Of a stretch of 64,000 nt of DNA, positions 1 to 10,593 are shown in pieces. Below the pieces are notes generated by a model. The model had not been told where the DNA came from. It saw nothing but the letters and a program-made list of their open reading frames with translations, and did no database searches. This DNA is from Sulfuricella sp. T08 (GTDB taxonomy: Bacteria; Pseudomonadota; Gammaproteobacteria; Burkholderiales; Sulfuricellaceae), in NCBI RefSeq assembly GCF_000971475.1, contig NZ_DF967524.1:62001-126000 (forward strand), in the 5' to 3' direction. Both the position numbers and the translations under genes were made by a program. Each line of letters begins with the position of its first letter. Positions within the stretch are counted from its first letter, which is position 1.

Positions 1-2
1 CG

Positions 3-1655
3 GATGCTCAGGTCACCATCGGTCCGGTGATCGATGATGGATTCTTTTACGATTTCTCCTATAAGCGTCCGTTTACGCCTGATGACTTGCTGGCCATTGA
101 AAAGAAAATGGCGGAGTTGGTCAAAGCCGACCTGAAAGTCGAGCGTAAGGTGCTGTCGCGTTCCGATGCCATTACCTTCTTCAAGGATTTGGGCGAGCAG
201 TACAAGGCGCAGATCATCGAATCCATACCCAGCGACGAAGATCTGTCGCTGTACACTCAGGGCGATTTCACCGACCTGTGCCGTGGCCCGCATGTGCCTT
301 CCACGGCCAAGCTCAAGGTGTTCAAGCTGATGAAGGTGGCCGGCGCCTACTGGCGCGGCGATTCGAAGAATGAAATGCTGACGCGGGTGTATGGCACCGC
401 TTGGGCGAAGAAGGAAGACCAGGAAGCCTATCTGCACCGTCTGGAAGAGGCCGAGAAGCGCGACCATCGTAAGATCGGCAAGCTGCTGGATCTGTTTCAT
501 ACCCAGGAAGAAGCGCCGGGTATGGTGTTCTGGCATCCAAATGGCTGGACGCTTTACCAGATCGTCGAGCAGTACATGCGCGGCGTGTTTCGCGACAACG
601 ATTACCAGGAAATCCGCACACCGCAGGTGGTAGACCGCAGTCTGTGGGAGAAGTCGGGTCACTGGGACAAGTTCCAGGCGATGATGTTCACCACCCACTC
701 GGAAAACCGCGATTACGCGGTCAAGCCGATGAACTGCCCGTGCCATATCCAGGTGTTCAACCAGGGCCTGAAAAGCTATCGCGACCTGCCCCTGCGACTG
801 GCGGAGTTCGGCTCCTGCCACAGGAATGAGCCCTCCGGCACGCTCGCCGGCATCATGCGGGTGCGCAACTTCACCCAGGATGACGCCCATATTTTCTGTA
901 CCGAAGCGCAGATCCAGGATGAAGTGGCAACTTTCATCGATCTGCTGCAAAAGGTCTATGCCGAATTCGGCTTCGACGACATCGTCGTCAAGCTATCCAC
1001 CCGGCCCGAGCAGCGCGTCGGCTCCGACGAGGAGTGGGACAAGGCCGAGGCTGCCCTGGAAACGGCGCTCAAGCGCAAGGGTCTGGAATTCGAATTGCAG
1101 CCGGGCGAGGGCGCATTCTACGGGCCGAAGATCGAATTTTCGCTACGTGACTGCCTGAATCGGGTCTGGCAGTGCGGCACCATACAGGTGGACTTCTCCA
1201 TGCCTGGTCGGCTGGACGCAACCTACATCAACGAAGAGAGCGCCAAACAGACGCCGGTCATGCTGCACCGCGCCATTCTCGGCTCGCTGGAGCGCTTCAT
1301 CGGAATTCTGATTGAACACTACGCAGGGGCTTTTCCGATGTGGCTGGCGCCGCGGCAAATGGTGGTCATGAATATCACCGATGCCCAGGCGGATTATGCG
1401 CGTGAGGTGGTGGCTGAACTCAAAAAAAATGGTCTGCGCGCCGAGGCGGACTTGAGAAATGAGAAAATAACCTATAAAATACGGGAACATAGTTTGCAAA
1501 GGCTGCCTTATCTCCTGATCGTAGGGGACAAAGAGGTGGCCTCGAAACAGGTTGCCGTGCGTACTCGTAAAGGCGAAGACCTAGGCCAGATGCCGCTGGA
1601 AGCGTTGATTCAGAGGCTCAAGGGCGAGGTTGCCGAGAGGGTAGGCACGGTTTAA
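3..1655 (+). CDS. thrS: Threonyl-tRNA synthetase, 5'-truncated by the window edge
   Basis: Charges tRNA-Thr with threonine in the cytoplasm. The reading frame is open to the left edge (residues D-A-Q-V-T-I-G-P-V precede the first in-frame GTG at 27), so the true start lies outside. About 550 residues are visible of a family length near 640; the missing part is mostly the N-terminal TGS domain. The class II core is present: the zinc/substrate cysteine in MNCPC, the motif 2 region RNEPSGT, a zinc-ligand histidine in DDAHIF, and a motif 3 arginine in LGSLERF, preceded by MLHRAI. The last 100 residues are the anticodon-binding domain. It heads the classical thrS-infC-rpmI-rplT cluster. Confidence 0.97.
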   Translation, partial: DAQVTIGPVIDDGFFYDFSYKRPFTPDDLLAIEKKMAELVKADLKVERKVLSRSDAITFFKDLGEQYKAQIIESIPSDEDLSLYTQGDFTDLCRGPHVPSTAKLKVFKLMKVAGAYWRGDSKNEMLTRVYGTAWAKKEDQEAYLHRLEEAEKRDHRKIGKLLDLFHTQEEAPGMVFWHPNGWTLYQIVEQYMRGVFRDNDYQEIRTPQVVDRSLWEKSGHWDKFQAMMFTTHSENRDYAVKPMNCPCHIQVFNQGLKSYRDLPLRLAEFGSCHRNEPSGTLAGIMRVRNFTQDDAHIFCTEAQIQDEVATFIDLLQKVYAEFGFDDIVVKLSTRPEQRVGSDEEWDKAEAALETALKRKGLEFELQPGEGAFYGPKIEFSLRDCLNRVWQCGTIQVDFSMPGRLDATYINEESAKQTPVMLHRAILGSLERFIGILIEHYAGAFPMWLAPRQMVVMNITDAQADYAREVVAELKKNGLRAEADLRNEKITYKIREHSLQRLPYLLIVGDKEVASKQVAVRTRKGEDLGQMPLEALIQRLKGEVAERVGTV

Positions 1656-1668
1656 TTTTTTTAGATTT

Positions 1669-1683
1669 GGAGGTTTTGCTATC
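1669..1683 (+). promoter_or_regulatory. infC ribosome binding site with a non-canonical ATC start codon
   Basis: A strong Shine-Dalgarno GGAGG lies seven bases before ATC, and no in-frame ATG, GTG or TTG exists near it. The first standard start in frame is 57 bases downstream and would delete the conserved N-terminus (A-Q-E-K-E-S-R-I-N). E. coli infC starts with AUU, and IF-3 discriminates against such codons, which gives autoregulation. The same logic is inferred here. Confidence 0.8.
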
Positions 1684-2199
1684 GCTCAGGAAAAAGAATC
1701 ACGAATCAACGGCGAGATTACTGCGCAAGAGATTCGTTTGGTCGGTGTGGAAGGTGAGCCGCTTGGCATAGTTAGCCTGGCAGTGGCCATGGGAATGGCG
1801 GAAGAGGCTGAGATCGACCTGGTCGAGATCGCTCCGCAAGCCCAGCCACCGGTGTGCCGTTTGATGGATTACGGCAAGTTCAAGTACCGCGAAAGCAAGA
1901 AGCAGCACGAAGCCAAGCTGAAGCAGATTCAGATCAAGGTCAAGGAAATAAAATTCCGTCCGGGAACGGACGAGGGCGACTACCAGATCAAGCTGCGCAA
2001 TCTGATCAAATTTCTGGAAGAGGGCGACAAGTGCAAGATCACATTGCGCTTCCGCGGTCGGGAGATGGCGCACCAGGAGATCGGTTTGCGACTCCTCAAG
2101 CGCGTTGAGGCCGATTTGATGGAACACGGCACGGTCGAGCAGTTTCCGAAAATGGAAGGCCGTCAGATGGTGATGGTGTTGTCGCCGAAGAAGAAGTAG
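1681..2199 (+). CDS. infC: Translation initiation factor IF-3
   Basis: IF-3 binds the 30S subunit, blocks premature joining of 50S and proofreads start codon and initiator tRNA. The product is 172 residues when begun at the ATC codon, close to the usual 175-180. The N-domain ([15 protein letters not shown]) is followed by a lysine-rich linker ([12 protein letters not shown]) and a C-domain with the typical [11 protein letters not shown] and [12 protein letters not shown] segments. The ATC start is chosen from the GGAGG box and the conserved N-terminus. It sits 25 bases after thrS and ahead of rpmI-rplT, as in most bacteria. Confidence 0.96.
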   Translation: MAQEKESRINGEITAQEIRLVGVEGEPLGIVSLAVAMGMAEEAEIDLVEIAPQAQPPVCRLMDYGKFKYRESKKQHEAKLKQIQIKVKEIKFRPGTDEGDYQIKLRNLIKFLEEGDKCKITLRFRGREMAHQEIGLRLLKRVEADLMEHGTVEQFPKMEGRQMVMVLSPKKK

Positions 2200-2213
2200 T
2201 AGTAGTAGGCTTG

Positions 2214-2242
2214 GCGGTCAACAGGTCGGTATTGTTGACCGC
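2214..2242 (+). other. Perfect 9-bp hairpin in the infC-rpmI leader
   Basis: GCGGTCAAC and GTTGACCGC flank an 11-base loop. No U-tract follows, so this is not a simple intrinsic terminator. In other bacteria this leader carries structures through which L20 represses rpmI-rplT. The position fits such a role, but no homology to a known leader can be shown by eye. Confidence 0.45.
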
Positions 2243-2321
2243 TAAAAACAAGTGGTGTTCAGGCTACCAAGTTTCCCCGCAGGGGAGCGCCTGACATCAA
2301 GCTAAAATATAGGAGTTGAAC

Positions 2322-2519
2322 ATGCCTAAAATGAAAACCAAAAGCGGCGCTGCCAAGCGCTTCAAGTCTCTGGGAGGCGGCGGTATCAAGCGCTCCAGTT
2401 CCCATCTGCGCCACATCCTGACCAAGAAAACCACTAAGCGCAAGCGTCAGCTGCGCGGTACTTCGATGGTTTGTGCGAGCGACATGAAGTCGGTTCGCTC
2501 CATGATGCCCTACGCGTAA
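2322..2519 (+). CDS. rpmI: 50S ribosomal protein L35
   Basis: Small basic ribosomal protein of 65 residues, the family's normal length. It starts [14 protein letters not shown], the conserved L35 N-terminus, and contains the lysine/arginine-rich [16 protein letters not shown] segment. The ATG is preferred over a TTG two codons upstream because AGGAG lies six bases before it. It is 12 bases ahead of rplT. Confidence 0.97.
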   Translation: MPKMKTKSGAAKRFKSLGGGGIKRSSSHLRHILTKKTTKRKRQLRGTSMVCASDMKSVRSMMPYA

Positions 2520-2531
2520 GGAGACTGAAAA

Positions 2532-2891
2532 ATGCCAAGAGTTAAACGTGGTGTAACGGCGCGCGCGCGCCACAAGAAAGTTCTGGTACAGGCCAAGGGT
2601 TTCCGCGGCCGCCGCAAGAACGTATACCGTATCGCCAAACAGGCGGTGATGAAAGCCGGTCAGTATGCTTATCGCGACCGTCGCCAGAAGAAGCGTCAAT
2701 TCCGCGCATTGTGGATTGTCCGTATCAACGCCGCATCTCGCGAACTGGGCCTGACTTACAGCGTGTTCATGAATGGTCTTAAGAAAGCCGCAATCGAAGT
2801 GGACCGCAAGGTTCTGGCCGATCTGGCAGTGTTCGACAAGCCCGCTTTTGCACACATCGTGGATCAGGTAAAAGCCCGCCTCGCTGCTTAA
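2532..2891 (+). CDS. rplT: 50S ribosomal protein L20
   Basis: Early 23S rRNA-binding assembly protein, 119 residues, full length. It has the very basic N-terminal extension ([18 protein letters not shown]) and the globular C-terminal domain. In E. coli L20 also represses its own operon through the leader upstream of rpmI. AGGAG precedes the start, and a strong intrinsic terminator follows the stop, closing this transcription unit. Confidence 0.97.
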   Translation: MPRVKRGVTARARHKKVLVQAKGFRGRRKNVYRIAKQAVMKAGQYAYRDRRQKKRQFRALWIVRINAASRELGLTYSVFMNGLKKAAIEVDRKVLADLAVFDKPAFAHIVDQVKARLAA

Positions 2892-2903
2892 TCTGCAGTA
2901 AAG

Positions 2904-2934
2904 AAAAAGGAGGCTGAGAGGCCTCCTTTTTTTG
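2904..2934 (+). terminator. Rho-independent terminator after rplT
   Basis: AAAAAGGAGGC pairs with GCCTCCTTTTT around a six-base loop (TGAGAG), followed by a run of T. It separates rplT from pheS, so pheS-pheT probably has its own promoter in the 45 bases that follow or depends on read-through. Confidence 0.88.
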
Positions 2935-2979
2935 TTTGGGTTCAGGGACAAAAAATCGTTAGCTTCCGATATAAATTGA

Positions 2980-3999
<1,020 letters not shown>

Positions 4000-6357
4000 A
4001 TGAAATTTTCCGAAAACTGGCTGCGTGCCTACGTCAATCCCGATCTCGACAGCGACCGGCTCGCCCATGCCCTGACTATGGCGGGGCTGGAGGTGGAGGC
4101 GCTGGAAACGGTCGCGCCTCCCTTCGACAAGGTAGTGGTGGGAGAAGTGCTGTCGCTGGAGAAACATCCCGATGCTGACCGTCTGAATGTCTGCCGGGTC
4201 AATATTGGTGCTGGCGAGCCGTTGCAGATTGTGTGCGGTGCGGCCAATGTTCGCGCCGGAGCAAAGGTGCCGTGCGCTCTGGTCGGCGCGCAGTTGCCGA
4301 AGATGGCGATCAAGCAAGCCAAGGTGCGTGGAGTCGAATCCTTTGGCATGCTGTGTTCCGAGTCGGAGTTGGGGCTGGCCGATGAAAGCAGCGGCCTGTT
4401 GCTGCTGCCGCCCGATGCGATGGTCGGACAATCAATCCGCGAATATCTCGGCCTCGACGACAAGCTGTACACCCTCAAGCTCACTCCCAACCGTAGCGAC
4501 TGCCTGAGCGTAGCAGGAGTGGCGCGCGAAGTGGCGGCGGTGACAGGAGCGGGGTTGAGCCTGCCGAATGCGGTGGTGGTGTCTGCCGCCATCCCTGAAC
4601 GGATCGTCGTTACGGTGGATGAGCCCACCGCTTGCCCGAGATACTGCGGTCGGGTGCTGAAAGGCCTGAATGCGGCGGCAACAACGCCGGAATGGATGGG
4701 ACGCCGGCTTAAAAGAAGCGGGCTACGTCCGATCAGTGCGATCGTGGACGTGACCAATTACGTTCTGCTGGAGCTGGGTCAGCCCCTGCACGCGTTCGAC
4801 CTGGCGAAAATTCAGGGTGGCATCAGCGTGCGTTTCGCCCGCTCCGGAGAGCAACTGGAACTGCTCAACCAGCAGACGGCGGCGCTGGATTCCGACATGC
4901 TGGTCATCAGCGATACTGCTCAGATTCTGGCACTGGCAGGCGTGATGGGCGGTCAGGCTAGCGCAGTGTCTGATACTACCGTCGATATTTTCCTGGAAAG
5001 CGCGTTCTTCAATCCGGATACGATCGCCGGCAAGGCGCGCAGGCTGACTCTTTCCACCGATTCTTCCTATCGCTTCGAACGCGGTGTGGATTTCGCCGCA
5101 ACGCGTGCTGCACTGGAGCGGGCAACGCAGTTGTTGCTGGAAATCTGCGGTGGTGCGGCAGGCGAGATCACCGAAGTAACGGCTGAATTGCCTCAGCGTG
5201 CGCCAATCCGGCTGCTGGTCGCGCGCGTCAACCAGGTGCTGGGCATTGTATTGGGCGCAGCCCAGATAGCGGCGCTGTTGTCCCGCCTGCAATTCGATTT
5301 TTCAGAAGACGGCGGGGTATTCCAGGTCACACCGCCGAGCTATCGCTTCGATCTGGCCATCGAGGCCGACCTGATCGAGGAAATGGCACGGCTCTACGGC
5401 TACGATAATATCCCGGCACTGCCACCCCGAGGCAGCCTGAACATGCTGGCCCAGTCCGAGGCAGCGCGGGGGCGGGATGCGTTGCGGGCGCAGCTGATCG
5501 CGCGTGATTACCAGGAAGTGATCAATTACAGCTTTGTCGATGCGGCGTGGGAGCGTGATATTGCCGGCAACGACAATCCGCTGCCGCTAAAGAACCCGAT
5601 TTCCAGCCAGATGGGAGTGATGCGCTCGACCCTGTTAGGTGGGTTGATCGATAACCTGTGCTTCAATCTCAACCGCAAGCAGGAACGCGTGCGCCTGTTT
5701 GAAACCGGGTGCTGCTTCACTCGATCGGCGGATGGCTTTAACCAGCCGGAGAAAATCGCCGGTCTGTGTTACGGCAACGCCAAACCCGAGCAGTGGGGCG
5801 AGGTCGTGCGCGGGGTGGATTTTTATGACGCCAAGGCGGATGTGGAAGCTCTGTTCTGGCCAGCGGTTCCCCGCTTCGAGGCCGCCTTGCATCCGGCCTT
5901 GCATCCCGGCCAGGCGGCAAAGGTGTCGCTGGAGGGTGAATTTATCGGCTGGATCGGCACGTTGCATCCGAAATGGCAGCAGAAATATGAGCTGCCGGCC
6001 GCGCCGGTACTGTTCGAGCTGGAGATGGCCGTGCTGCTGCGTGGCAGGGTTCCGGCGTTTGCCGAAATATCGAAGTTTCAGGCAGTGCGCCGCGATATTG
6101 CGGTGGTCGTGGATGAGGGAGTCAGCGTGCAGGCCTTGCTTGACGGCATGAGTGAGCACTTGCCGGGCGTCGTGGCCGAGCTCGCGTTGTTTGATGTCTA
6201 TCGTGGCAAAGGCATTGATTTAGGTAAAAAAAGTCTTGCATTCCGGGTGTTGATGCAAGATACTCGACAGACTCTGACCGATGAAGAAGTAGACGCGGTG
6301 ACCGCGCAACTTGCTGAAGTTTTGACTTCCCGCTACGGCGCGAAGTTACGTAATTGA
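4000..6357 (+). CDS. pheT: Phenylalanyl-tRNA synthetase beta subunit
   Basis: Structural, tRNA-binding and editing subunit paired with PheS. 785 residues, normal length. Domains in order: N-terminal segment, EMAP-like tRNA-binding domain (about 40-150), B3/B4 editing domain (about 210-380), B5 domain (about 400-470), catalytic-like core, and a C-terminal ferredoxin-fold anticodon-binding domain (about 690-785, SKFQAVRRDIAVVVD). Its ATG follows the pheS TGA with no gap, which implies translational coupling and equal stoichiometry. Confidence 0.97.
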   Translation: MKFSENWLRAYVNPDLDSDRLAHALTMAGLEVEALETVAPPFDKVVVGEVLSLEKHPDADRLNVCRVNIGAGEPLQIVCGAANVRAGAKVPCALVGAQLPKMAIKQAKVRGVESFGMLCSESELGLADESSGLLLLPPDAMVGQSIREYLGLDDKLYTLKLTPNRSDCLSVAGVAREVAAVTGAGLSLPNAVVVSAAIPERIVVTVDEPTACPRYCGRVLKGLNAAATTPEWMGRRLKRSGLRPISAIVDVTNYVLLELGQPLHAFDLAKIQGGISVRFARSGEQLELLNQQTAALDSDMLVISDTAQILALAGVMGGQASAVSDTTVDIFLESAFFNPDTIAGKARRLTLSTDSSYRFERGVDFAATRAALERATQLLLEICGGAAGEITEVTAELPQRAPIRLLVARVNQVLGIVLGAAQIAALLSRLQFDFSEDGGVFQVTPPSYRFDLAIEADLIEEMARLYGYDNIPALPPRGSLNMLAQSEAARGRDALRAQLIARDYQEVINYSFVDAAWERDIAGNDNPLPLKNPISSQMGVMRSTLLGGLIDNLCFNLNRKQERVRLFETGCCFTRSADGFNQPEKIAGLCYGNAKPEQWGEVVRGVDFYDAKADVEALFWPAVPRFEAALHPALHPGQAAKVSLEGEFIGWIGTLHPKWQQKYELPAAPVLFELEMAVLLRGRVPAFAEISKFQAVRRDIAVVVDEGVSVQALLDGMSEHLPGVVAELALFDVYRGKGIDLGKKSLAFRVLMQDTRQTLTDEEVDAVTAQLAEVLTSRYGAKLRN

Positions 6358-6366
6358 GGAACGAAA

Positions 6367-6693
6367 ATGACATTAACAAAAGCCGAACTTGCAGACATGC
6401 TGTTCGAAAAAGTAGGGTTGAACAAACGGGAAGCCAAGGACATGGTGGAATCCTTCTTTGAAGAGATTCGCGTATCCCTCGAACAAGGGGAAGGCGTCAA
6501 GCTGTCCGGCTTCGGCAATTTCGAGCTGCGCGACAAGCCTGAACGCCCCGGCCGCAATCCCAAAACCGGCGAAGAAATTCCTATCACCGCGCGGCGCGTG
6601 GTGACCTTTCATGCCAGCCAGAAGCTGAAAGGGCTGGTGGAAGAATCCTATCAATTAGAGGCCGCAAATGGCGGAACTCGCAAGCAAGCCTGA
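6367..6693 (+). CDS. ihfA: Integration host factor alpha subunit
   Basis: DNA-bending nucleoid protein that pairs with IHF beta. 108 residues. It shows the HU/IHF fold with the conserved [13 protein letters not shown] turn and the [20 protein letters not shown] arm; proline in the arm (N-P-K) is the one that intercalates into the minor groove. It follows pheT by nine bases with a GAGGAA ribosome site, the gene order also found in gammaproteobacteria. The last 26 bases overlap the next gene. Confidence 0.96.
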   Translation: MTLTKAELADMLFEKVGLNKREAKDMVESFFEEIRVSLEQGEGVKLSGFGNFELRDKPERPGRNPKTGEEIPITARRVVTFHASQKLKGLVEESYQLEAANGGTRKQA

Positions 6694-7051
6694 TTTACCG
6701 CCGATCCCGGCAAAGCGCTATTTCACGATCGGTGAAGTGAGCGAGTTGTGCGGGGTCAAGCCCCACGTACTGCGCTACTGGGAGCAGGAGTTTACCCAGC
6801 TCAAGCCGGTGAAGCGGCGCGGCAACCGCCGCTACTATCAGCACCACGAAGTGCTGCTGGTGCGCCGCATCCGCGACCTGCTGTACGAACAGGGTTTCAC
6901 CATCAGCGGTGCGCGCCATCGCCTGGAAGAAGCGGGTGAGCGCGAAGCACCGGCAGGGGTTGCGGGCGCTATGCCTGAAGCGGGCAATGCTGTGGATATG
7001 GCGTTGCTAAGGCGGGAAATTAAAAGCGTGCTGGAACTGCTTCATATCTAG
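6668..7051 (+). CDS. MerR-family transcriptional regulator
   Basis: Small DNA-binding regulator of 127 residues. A MerR winged helix-turn-helix occupies residues 18-88 ([22 protein letters not shown], broken here as [13 protein letters not shown] then KPHVLRYWE, and [10 protein letters not shown]). The remaining 40 residues are short and show no metal-binding cysteines or ligand domain, so the inducer is unknown. The start overlaps the end of ihfA by 26 bases in another frame, which suggests coupled translation. A MerR gene in this spot next to ihfA is common in proteobacteria, but its targets are not known to me. Confidence 0.88.
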   Translation: MAELASKPDLPPIPAKRYFTIGEVSELCGVKPHVLRYWEQEFTQLKPVKRRGNRRYYQHHEVLLVRRIRDLLYEQGFTISGARHRLEEAGEREAPAGVAGAMPEAGNAVDMALLRREIKSVLELLHI

Positions 7052-7082
7052 TTCGAATGTAGCCGAGCCCGGAGGTTTCGGC

Positions 7083-7088
7083 TATAAT
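7083..7088 (+). promoter_or_regulatory. -10 box of the tRNA-Pro promoter
   Basis: A perfect TATAAT ends nine bases before the mature tRNA. I see no convincing -35 at the right spacing. A small inverted repeat, AGCCGA/TCGGCT at 7061-7083, overlaps it and may belong to the end of the merR transcript. Confidence 0.6.
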
Positions 7089-7097
7089 GCCGTCTCT

Positions 7098-7175
<78 letters not shown>

Positions 7176-7247
7176 CTTATAACTGAAGTGGAAGCCCGAA
7201 GGGGTGTTCCACTTCGAGATTTCACTGGCCAACCGTAAAAATCAACG

Positions 7248-7985
7248 ATGCGAATTCTGTTGAGTAACGATGACGGTTATTTCGCTCCTGGCTTGGCCTG
7301 CCTTGCCGAAACACTTTCCTCCCTTGCCGATATCACTGTAGTCGCCCCAGAGCGCGATCGCAGCGGCGCCAGCAACTCGCTCACGCTTGATCGCCCACTC
7401 AGCTTGCGCAAAGCCCATAGCGGCTTCTATTACGTTAACGGCACCCCCACCGACTGCGTCCACCTTGCTGTGACCGGCATGCTGGATCATCTGCCTGACA
7501 TGGTGATTTCAGGCATCAATCACGGCGCCAATATGGGTGACGACACGATTTATTCCGGTACGGTGGCGGCGGCAACTGAAGGCTACCTGTTGGGTATCCC
7601 CTCAATCGCTGTATCCCTAGTGAGCAAGGGGGCTGGCAATTATGAAACTGCAGCGCGCGTGGTCGCCGAGATTGTCAAGCGCCACCAGGACCAGCCCTTC
7701 ACCAGTCCGGTGCTGTTGAACGTCAATGTACCGGACGTTCCTTATGATCAGCTCCAGGGCCGGGAAGTAACGCGGCTGGGCAGGCGTCATAAGGCGGAAC
7801 CCGTGGTGAAGTCGGTTAACCCGCGTGGTGAAACGGTATACTGGGTGGGCGCGGCCGGCGCAGCGCAGGATGCCGGGGCTGGCACGGATTTCGGCGCGGT
7901 GGCGCGCGGTATGGTCTCTGTGACCCCGTTGCAGATTGACTTGACTCATTATGGGCAGATGGACGTGATTAAAGGGTGGTTATGA
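7248..7985 (+). CDS. surE: 5'/3'-nucleotidase SurE
   Basis: Metal-dependent survival-protein phosphatase acting on nucleoside 5'- and 3'-monophosphates. 245 residues, normal length. The N-terminal LLSNDDG motif holds the metal-binding Asp pair (D8, D9), with conserved GTPTDCV and [19 protein letters not shown] active-site segments. First gene of the surE-pcm-nlpD-rpoS stationary-phase group. Its stop overlaps the pcm start as ATGA. Confidence 0.97.
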   Translation: MRILLSNDDGYFAPGLACLAETLSSLADITVVAPERDRSGASNSLTLDRPLSLRKAHSGFYYVNGTPTDCVHLAVTGMLDHLPDMVISGINHGANMGDDTIYSGTVAAATEGYLLGIPSIAVSLVSKGAGNYETAARVVAEIVKRHQDQPFTSPVLLNVNVPDVPYDQLQGREVTRLGRRHKAEPVVKSVNPRGETVYWVGAAGAAQDAGAGTDFGAVARGMVSVTPLQIDLTHYGQMDVIKGWL

Positions 7986-8638
7986 GTGCGAAACTCAGTG
8001 GCATTGGCATGACTTCCCAGCGTACCCGGGTGCGCATGGTGGAGCGCTTGCGCAGCCAGGGCATCAAAGATGAGGTGGTACTTGATGCGATGGCTTCAGT
8101 GCCGCGCCATATTTTCGTGGACGAGGCACTGGCCACCCGTGCCTATGAAGACTGCTCGCTGCCGATCGGTTTTGGCCAGACCATTTCCAACCCCCAAACC
8201 GTTGCGCGCATGTCTGAGCTGCTACGCGGCGGAAGACAACTGGGTAAAGTGCTGGAAATCGGCACGGGCTGTGGTTATCAGACTGCCGTGCTGGCACGCC
8301 TGGCGCAGGAAGTGTATTCCGTTGAACGGATCGCGCCGCTGCTGATGAAGGCACGGGGACATCTGCGTGAAATTCGTGCTGCCAATGTCAAGGTCAAGCA
8401 TGCAGACGGCTCTCTCGGATTGGCGGAACTCGGGCCGTTCGACGGCATCATCATGACTGCGGCTGCCACTCACGTGCCGGAGGCGCTGCTGTCACAATTG
8501 GCCGAGGGTGGGCGGATGGTGTTCCCGATTGGAACTGGTGAACAGCGCCTTTGTCTGATAGAACATACTGCGTCTGAATATCGTCAGACGACGCTGGAGG
8601 CGGTCAAATTCGTGCCGCTATTGCCGGGGTTGGTATGA
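7982..8638 (+). CDS. pcm: Protein-L-isoaspartate O-methyltransferase
   Basis: Methylates L-isoaspartyl residues to start repair of aged proteins, using S-adenosylmethionine. 218 residues. Conserved PCMT segments are visible: [10 protein letters not shown], the substrate-loop [18 protein letters not shown], the SAM motif [16 protein letters not shown], and YSVERI. The ATG overlapping the surE stop (ATGA) is preferred to a GTG two codons upstream, because AAAGGG lies at proper spacing before it. It ends in an ATGA overlap with nlpD. Confidence 0.95.
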   Translation: MSAKLSGIGMTSQRTRVRMVERLRSQGIKDEVVLDAMASVPRHIFVDEALATRAYEDCSLPIGFGQTISNPQTVARMSELLRGGRQLGKVLEIGTGCGYQTAVLARLAQEVYSVERIAPLLMKARGHLREIRAANVKVKHADGSLGLAELGPFDGIIMTAAATHVPEALLSQLAEGGRMVFPIGTGEQRLCLIEHTASEYRQTTLEAVKFVPLLPGLV

Positions 8639-9528
8639 TTGCTGGTACCGTTCTGGTCGCTGGTGTATTTGTCCTGCTGGTAAGCGGTTGCGCGTCGACC
8701 AAGTCGAGTGCGCCTGTGCTCGAGCGTGCTTCCATGGCTCAGAAATCACCCACCAAAACCAGGAAGGACGAAGATTTTCGCCCCCAGACTTACACCGTGC
8801 AGAAGGGCGACACCTTATATGGTATCGCACTGGAGCATGGCTTCGACTACAAGGAAGTGGCGGAATGGAACGGCATTACGTCGCCCTACACCATACATAT
8901 CGGCCAGTCTGTGAAGCTTAACGCCTCTCCGCAGGCAGTAGTGGTTACTCCATTGAAAACCGGCGCCGCGGTCGGAAGCCGGCAAGCCGGCGACGATTTG
9001 TTGCTGAAGACCCAGCCCAAGGCGGTTAAGCTTGCTTACTCAGAACTGGCGGAAAAACCTTCCATGGCCAAGGAGGAATCCCAGGACAAACCGGCACCGG
9101 CTGAATTGCCGGCAGAGAAAAAAGAGGGAATACAGGCTGAGGATGATGAGCGGGTCGAATGGATGTGGCCTACTGTGGGCAAGGTGATTGCACCCTTCAA
9201 TGAGACATCCAGCAATGGCAAGGGCCTGGACATTGATGGAAAAAGTGGTCAGCCGGTTCTTGCTGCGGGACCGGGAAAAGTGGTTTATAGCGGAAACGGA
9301 CTGCGCGGCTATGGAAAACTGGTGATCATCAAGCACAACAAGACTTATTTGAGCGCCTACGCGCACAATCACAAGATTCTGGTCAAGGAAGGACAGAGTG
9401 TGACCAGGGGCCAGAAAATTGCTGAAATGGGTGATTCCGATGCCGATCAGGTCAAGCTGCATTTCGAGATACGGCGGTTTGGCAAGCCGGTCGACCCGAT
9501 AAAATATCTACCCAGCGACAAATCCTGA
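8635..9528 (+). CDS. nlpD: NlpD-like lipoprotein, LysM plus degenerate M23 domain
   Basis: Outer-membrane lipoprotein that activates cell-wall amidases at division in characterised relatives. 297 residues. A signal peptide ends in the lipobox LVSGC (Cys about 20). A LysM domain (about 53-98, [13 protein letters not shown]) binds peptidoglycan. The C-terminal LytM/M23 domain (about 190-292) has lost zinc ligands: GLDIDG replaces the usual HxGxD, and KLHFEIR has lysine where the first His of HxH should be. It is therefore probably a regulator, not a hydrolase. Coupled to pcm (ATGA) and to rpoS (TGATG). Confidence 0.94.
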   Translation: MIAGTVLVAGVFVLLVSGCASTKSSAPVLERASMAQKSPTKTRKDEDFRPQTYTVQKGDTLYGIALEHGFDYKEVAEWNGITSPYTIHIGQSVKLNASPQAVVVTPLKTGAAVGSRQAGDDLLLKTQPKAVKLAYSELAEKPSMAKEESQDKPAPAELPAEKKEGIQAEDDERVEWMWPTVGKVIAPFNETSSNGKGLDIDGKSGQPVLAAGPGKVVYSGNGLRGYGKLVIIKHNKTYLSAYAHNHKILVKEGQSVTRGQKIAEMGDSDADQVKLHFEIRRFGKPVDPIKYLPSDKS

Positions 9529-10469
9529 TGAGCGAAGACGCTTACAGCGACGAAGATGAGTTCGTGAGCGAAGACAAGGTCCCTCTGGAGGAGGAGAAGA
9601 CCGATGTGCTGCCGGAGCGGCTTGAACTGCCTGGCGAGCCGCTGCATGACCCGACCCTGATATACCTGAATGAAATCGGGCAGAATGCCTTGCTGACCGC
9701 TGCAGAGGAGTACAGCCTGGCGTGCCGGGTCATCCAGGGTGACTTCGAAGCCCGCCAGAGGATGATCGAGTGCAATCTCCGGCTGGTGGTCAATATCGCC
9801 AAACATTATGTCAATCGTGGTATGGCACTGCTGGACATAATTGAGGAAGGCAACCTGGGGCTCATCCATGCCCTGGAAAAATTCGACCCGGAACGGGGTT
9901 TCCGCTTTTCCACCTATGCCACCTGGTGGATACGGCAGAATATCGAACGCGCGATCATGAATCAGTCGCGCACCATCCGCATTCCGGTGCATGTGATCCG
10001 GGAGATGAATATTTGCTTGCAGGCGTTCCGTCACCTTGAGGCCCACAAAGGCAACGAACCCAGCGTGGAAGAGGTGGCGCACATGATGGGCAAGCCGGTG
10101 GCCGATGTGCGCTATGTGCTGAACCTGAATGAGCGCATAGCCTCCCTGGATACGCCGCTGGATATTGATCCTGGCCTCTCCCTGTGTGATGCGCTTCCTG
10201 ACGAAAATACCCTTTCGCCTGAATTGCAACTGCAGCACATCGAGCTGGAGGCACTTGTGCATCAGTGGCTGGAAGAACTGGGAGACAAACAGCGCTGTGT
10301 GATAGAGCGGCGCTTTGGCTTGAATGGCCATGCCATTCACACCCTTGAGGAAGTGGCTGACACCCTGAATCTCACCCGGGAGCGGGTGCGCCAGATTCAG
10401 GTGGAAGCGTTGAAACTTTTGCGCCGAAGCTTGAAGCGCAAGGGGATATCACGAGACGACACCCTCTGA
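9528..10469 (+). CDS. rpoS: RNA polymerase sigma factor RpoS
   Basis: Stationary-phase and general stress sigma factor. 313 residues. An acidic N-terminus is followed by region 1.2 (DPTLIYLNEIG), region 2 (NLRLVVNIAKHYVNRGM, EKFDPERGFRFSTYATWWIRQ split across 2.3-2.4), region 3, and region 4 with a helix-turn-helix (TLEEVADTLNLTRERVRQIQ). The start overlaps the nlpD stop. In E. coli the main rpoS promoter is inside nlpD; I did not identify one here. It converges on the chemotaxis operon across a long hairpin. Confidence 0.96.
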   Translation: MSEDAYSDEDEFVSEDKVPLEEEKTDVLPERLELPGEPLHDPTLIYLNEIGQNALLTAAEEYSLACRVIQGDFEARQRMIECNLRLVVNIAKHYVNRGMALLDIIEEGNLGLIHALEKFDPERGFRFSTYATWWIRQNIERAIMNQSRTIRIPVHVIREMNICLQAFRHLEAHKGNEPSVEEVAHMMGKPVADVRYVLNLNERIASLDTPLDIDPGLSLCDALPDENTLSPELQLQHIELEALVHQWLEELGDKQRCVIERRFGLNGHAIHTLEEVADTLNLTRERVRQIQVEALKLLRRSLKRKGISRDDTL

Positions 10470-10481
10470 GAAAAGCAGTTA

Positions 10482-10577
10482 ACCACAGAGCCACAAAGTT
10501 GAAAAATAAGAAGGTAGGTTGGGTTAGGCGAGTGTTATTGCGCCGTAACCCAACCTACATATCTGTGATTCTGTGGT
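10482..10577. repeat. Nested inverted repeat between convergent rpoS and the chemotaxis operon
   Basis: An inner 13-base arm GTAGGTTGGGTTA (10514-10526) is followed by GGCG and pairs with CGCC-G-TAACCCAACCTAC (10541-10558), a 17-bp stem with one bulge. Outside it, ACCACAGA (10482-10489) pairs with TCTGTGGT (10570-10577). A related hairpin is in the cheW spacer near 18.23 kb, and an ACCACAGA-type piece lies near 43.13 kb. The place suits a two-way terminator or a dispersed non-autonomous repeat. Confidence 0.8.
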
Positions 10578-10593
10578 GAATGAACTTTTAGGT

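Noticed and set aside
7976-7981. GTG start for pcm two codons upstream
   Set aside because: The ATG overlapping the surE stop has better ribosome-site spacing and the usual ATGA coupling.
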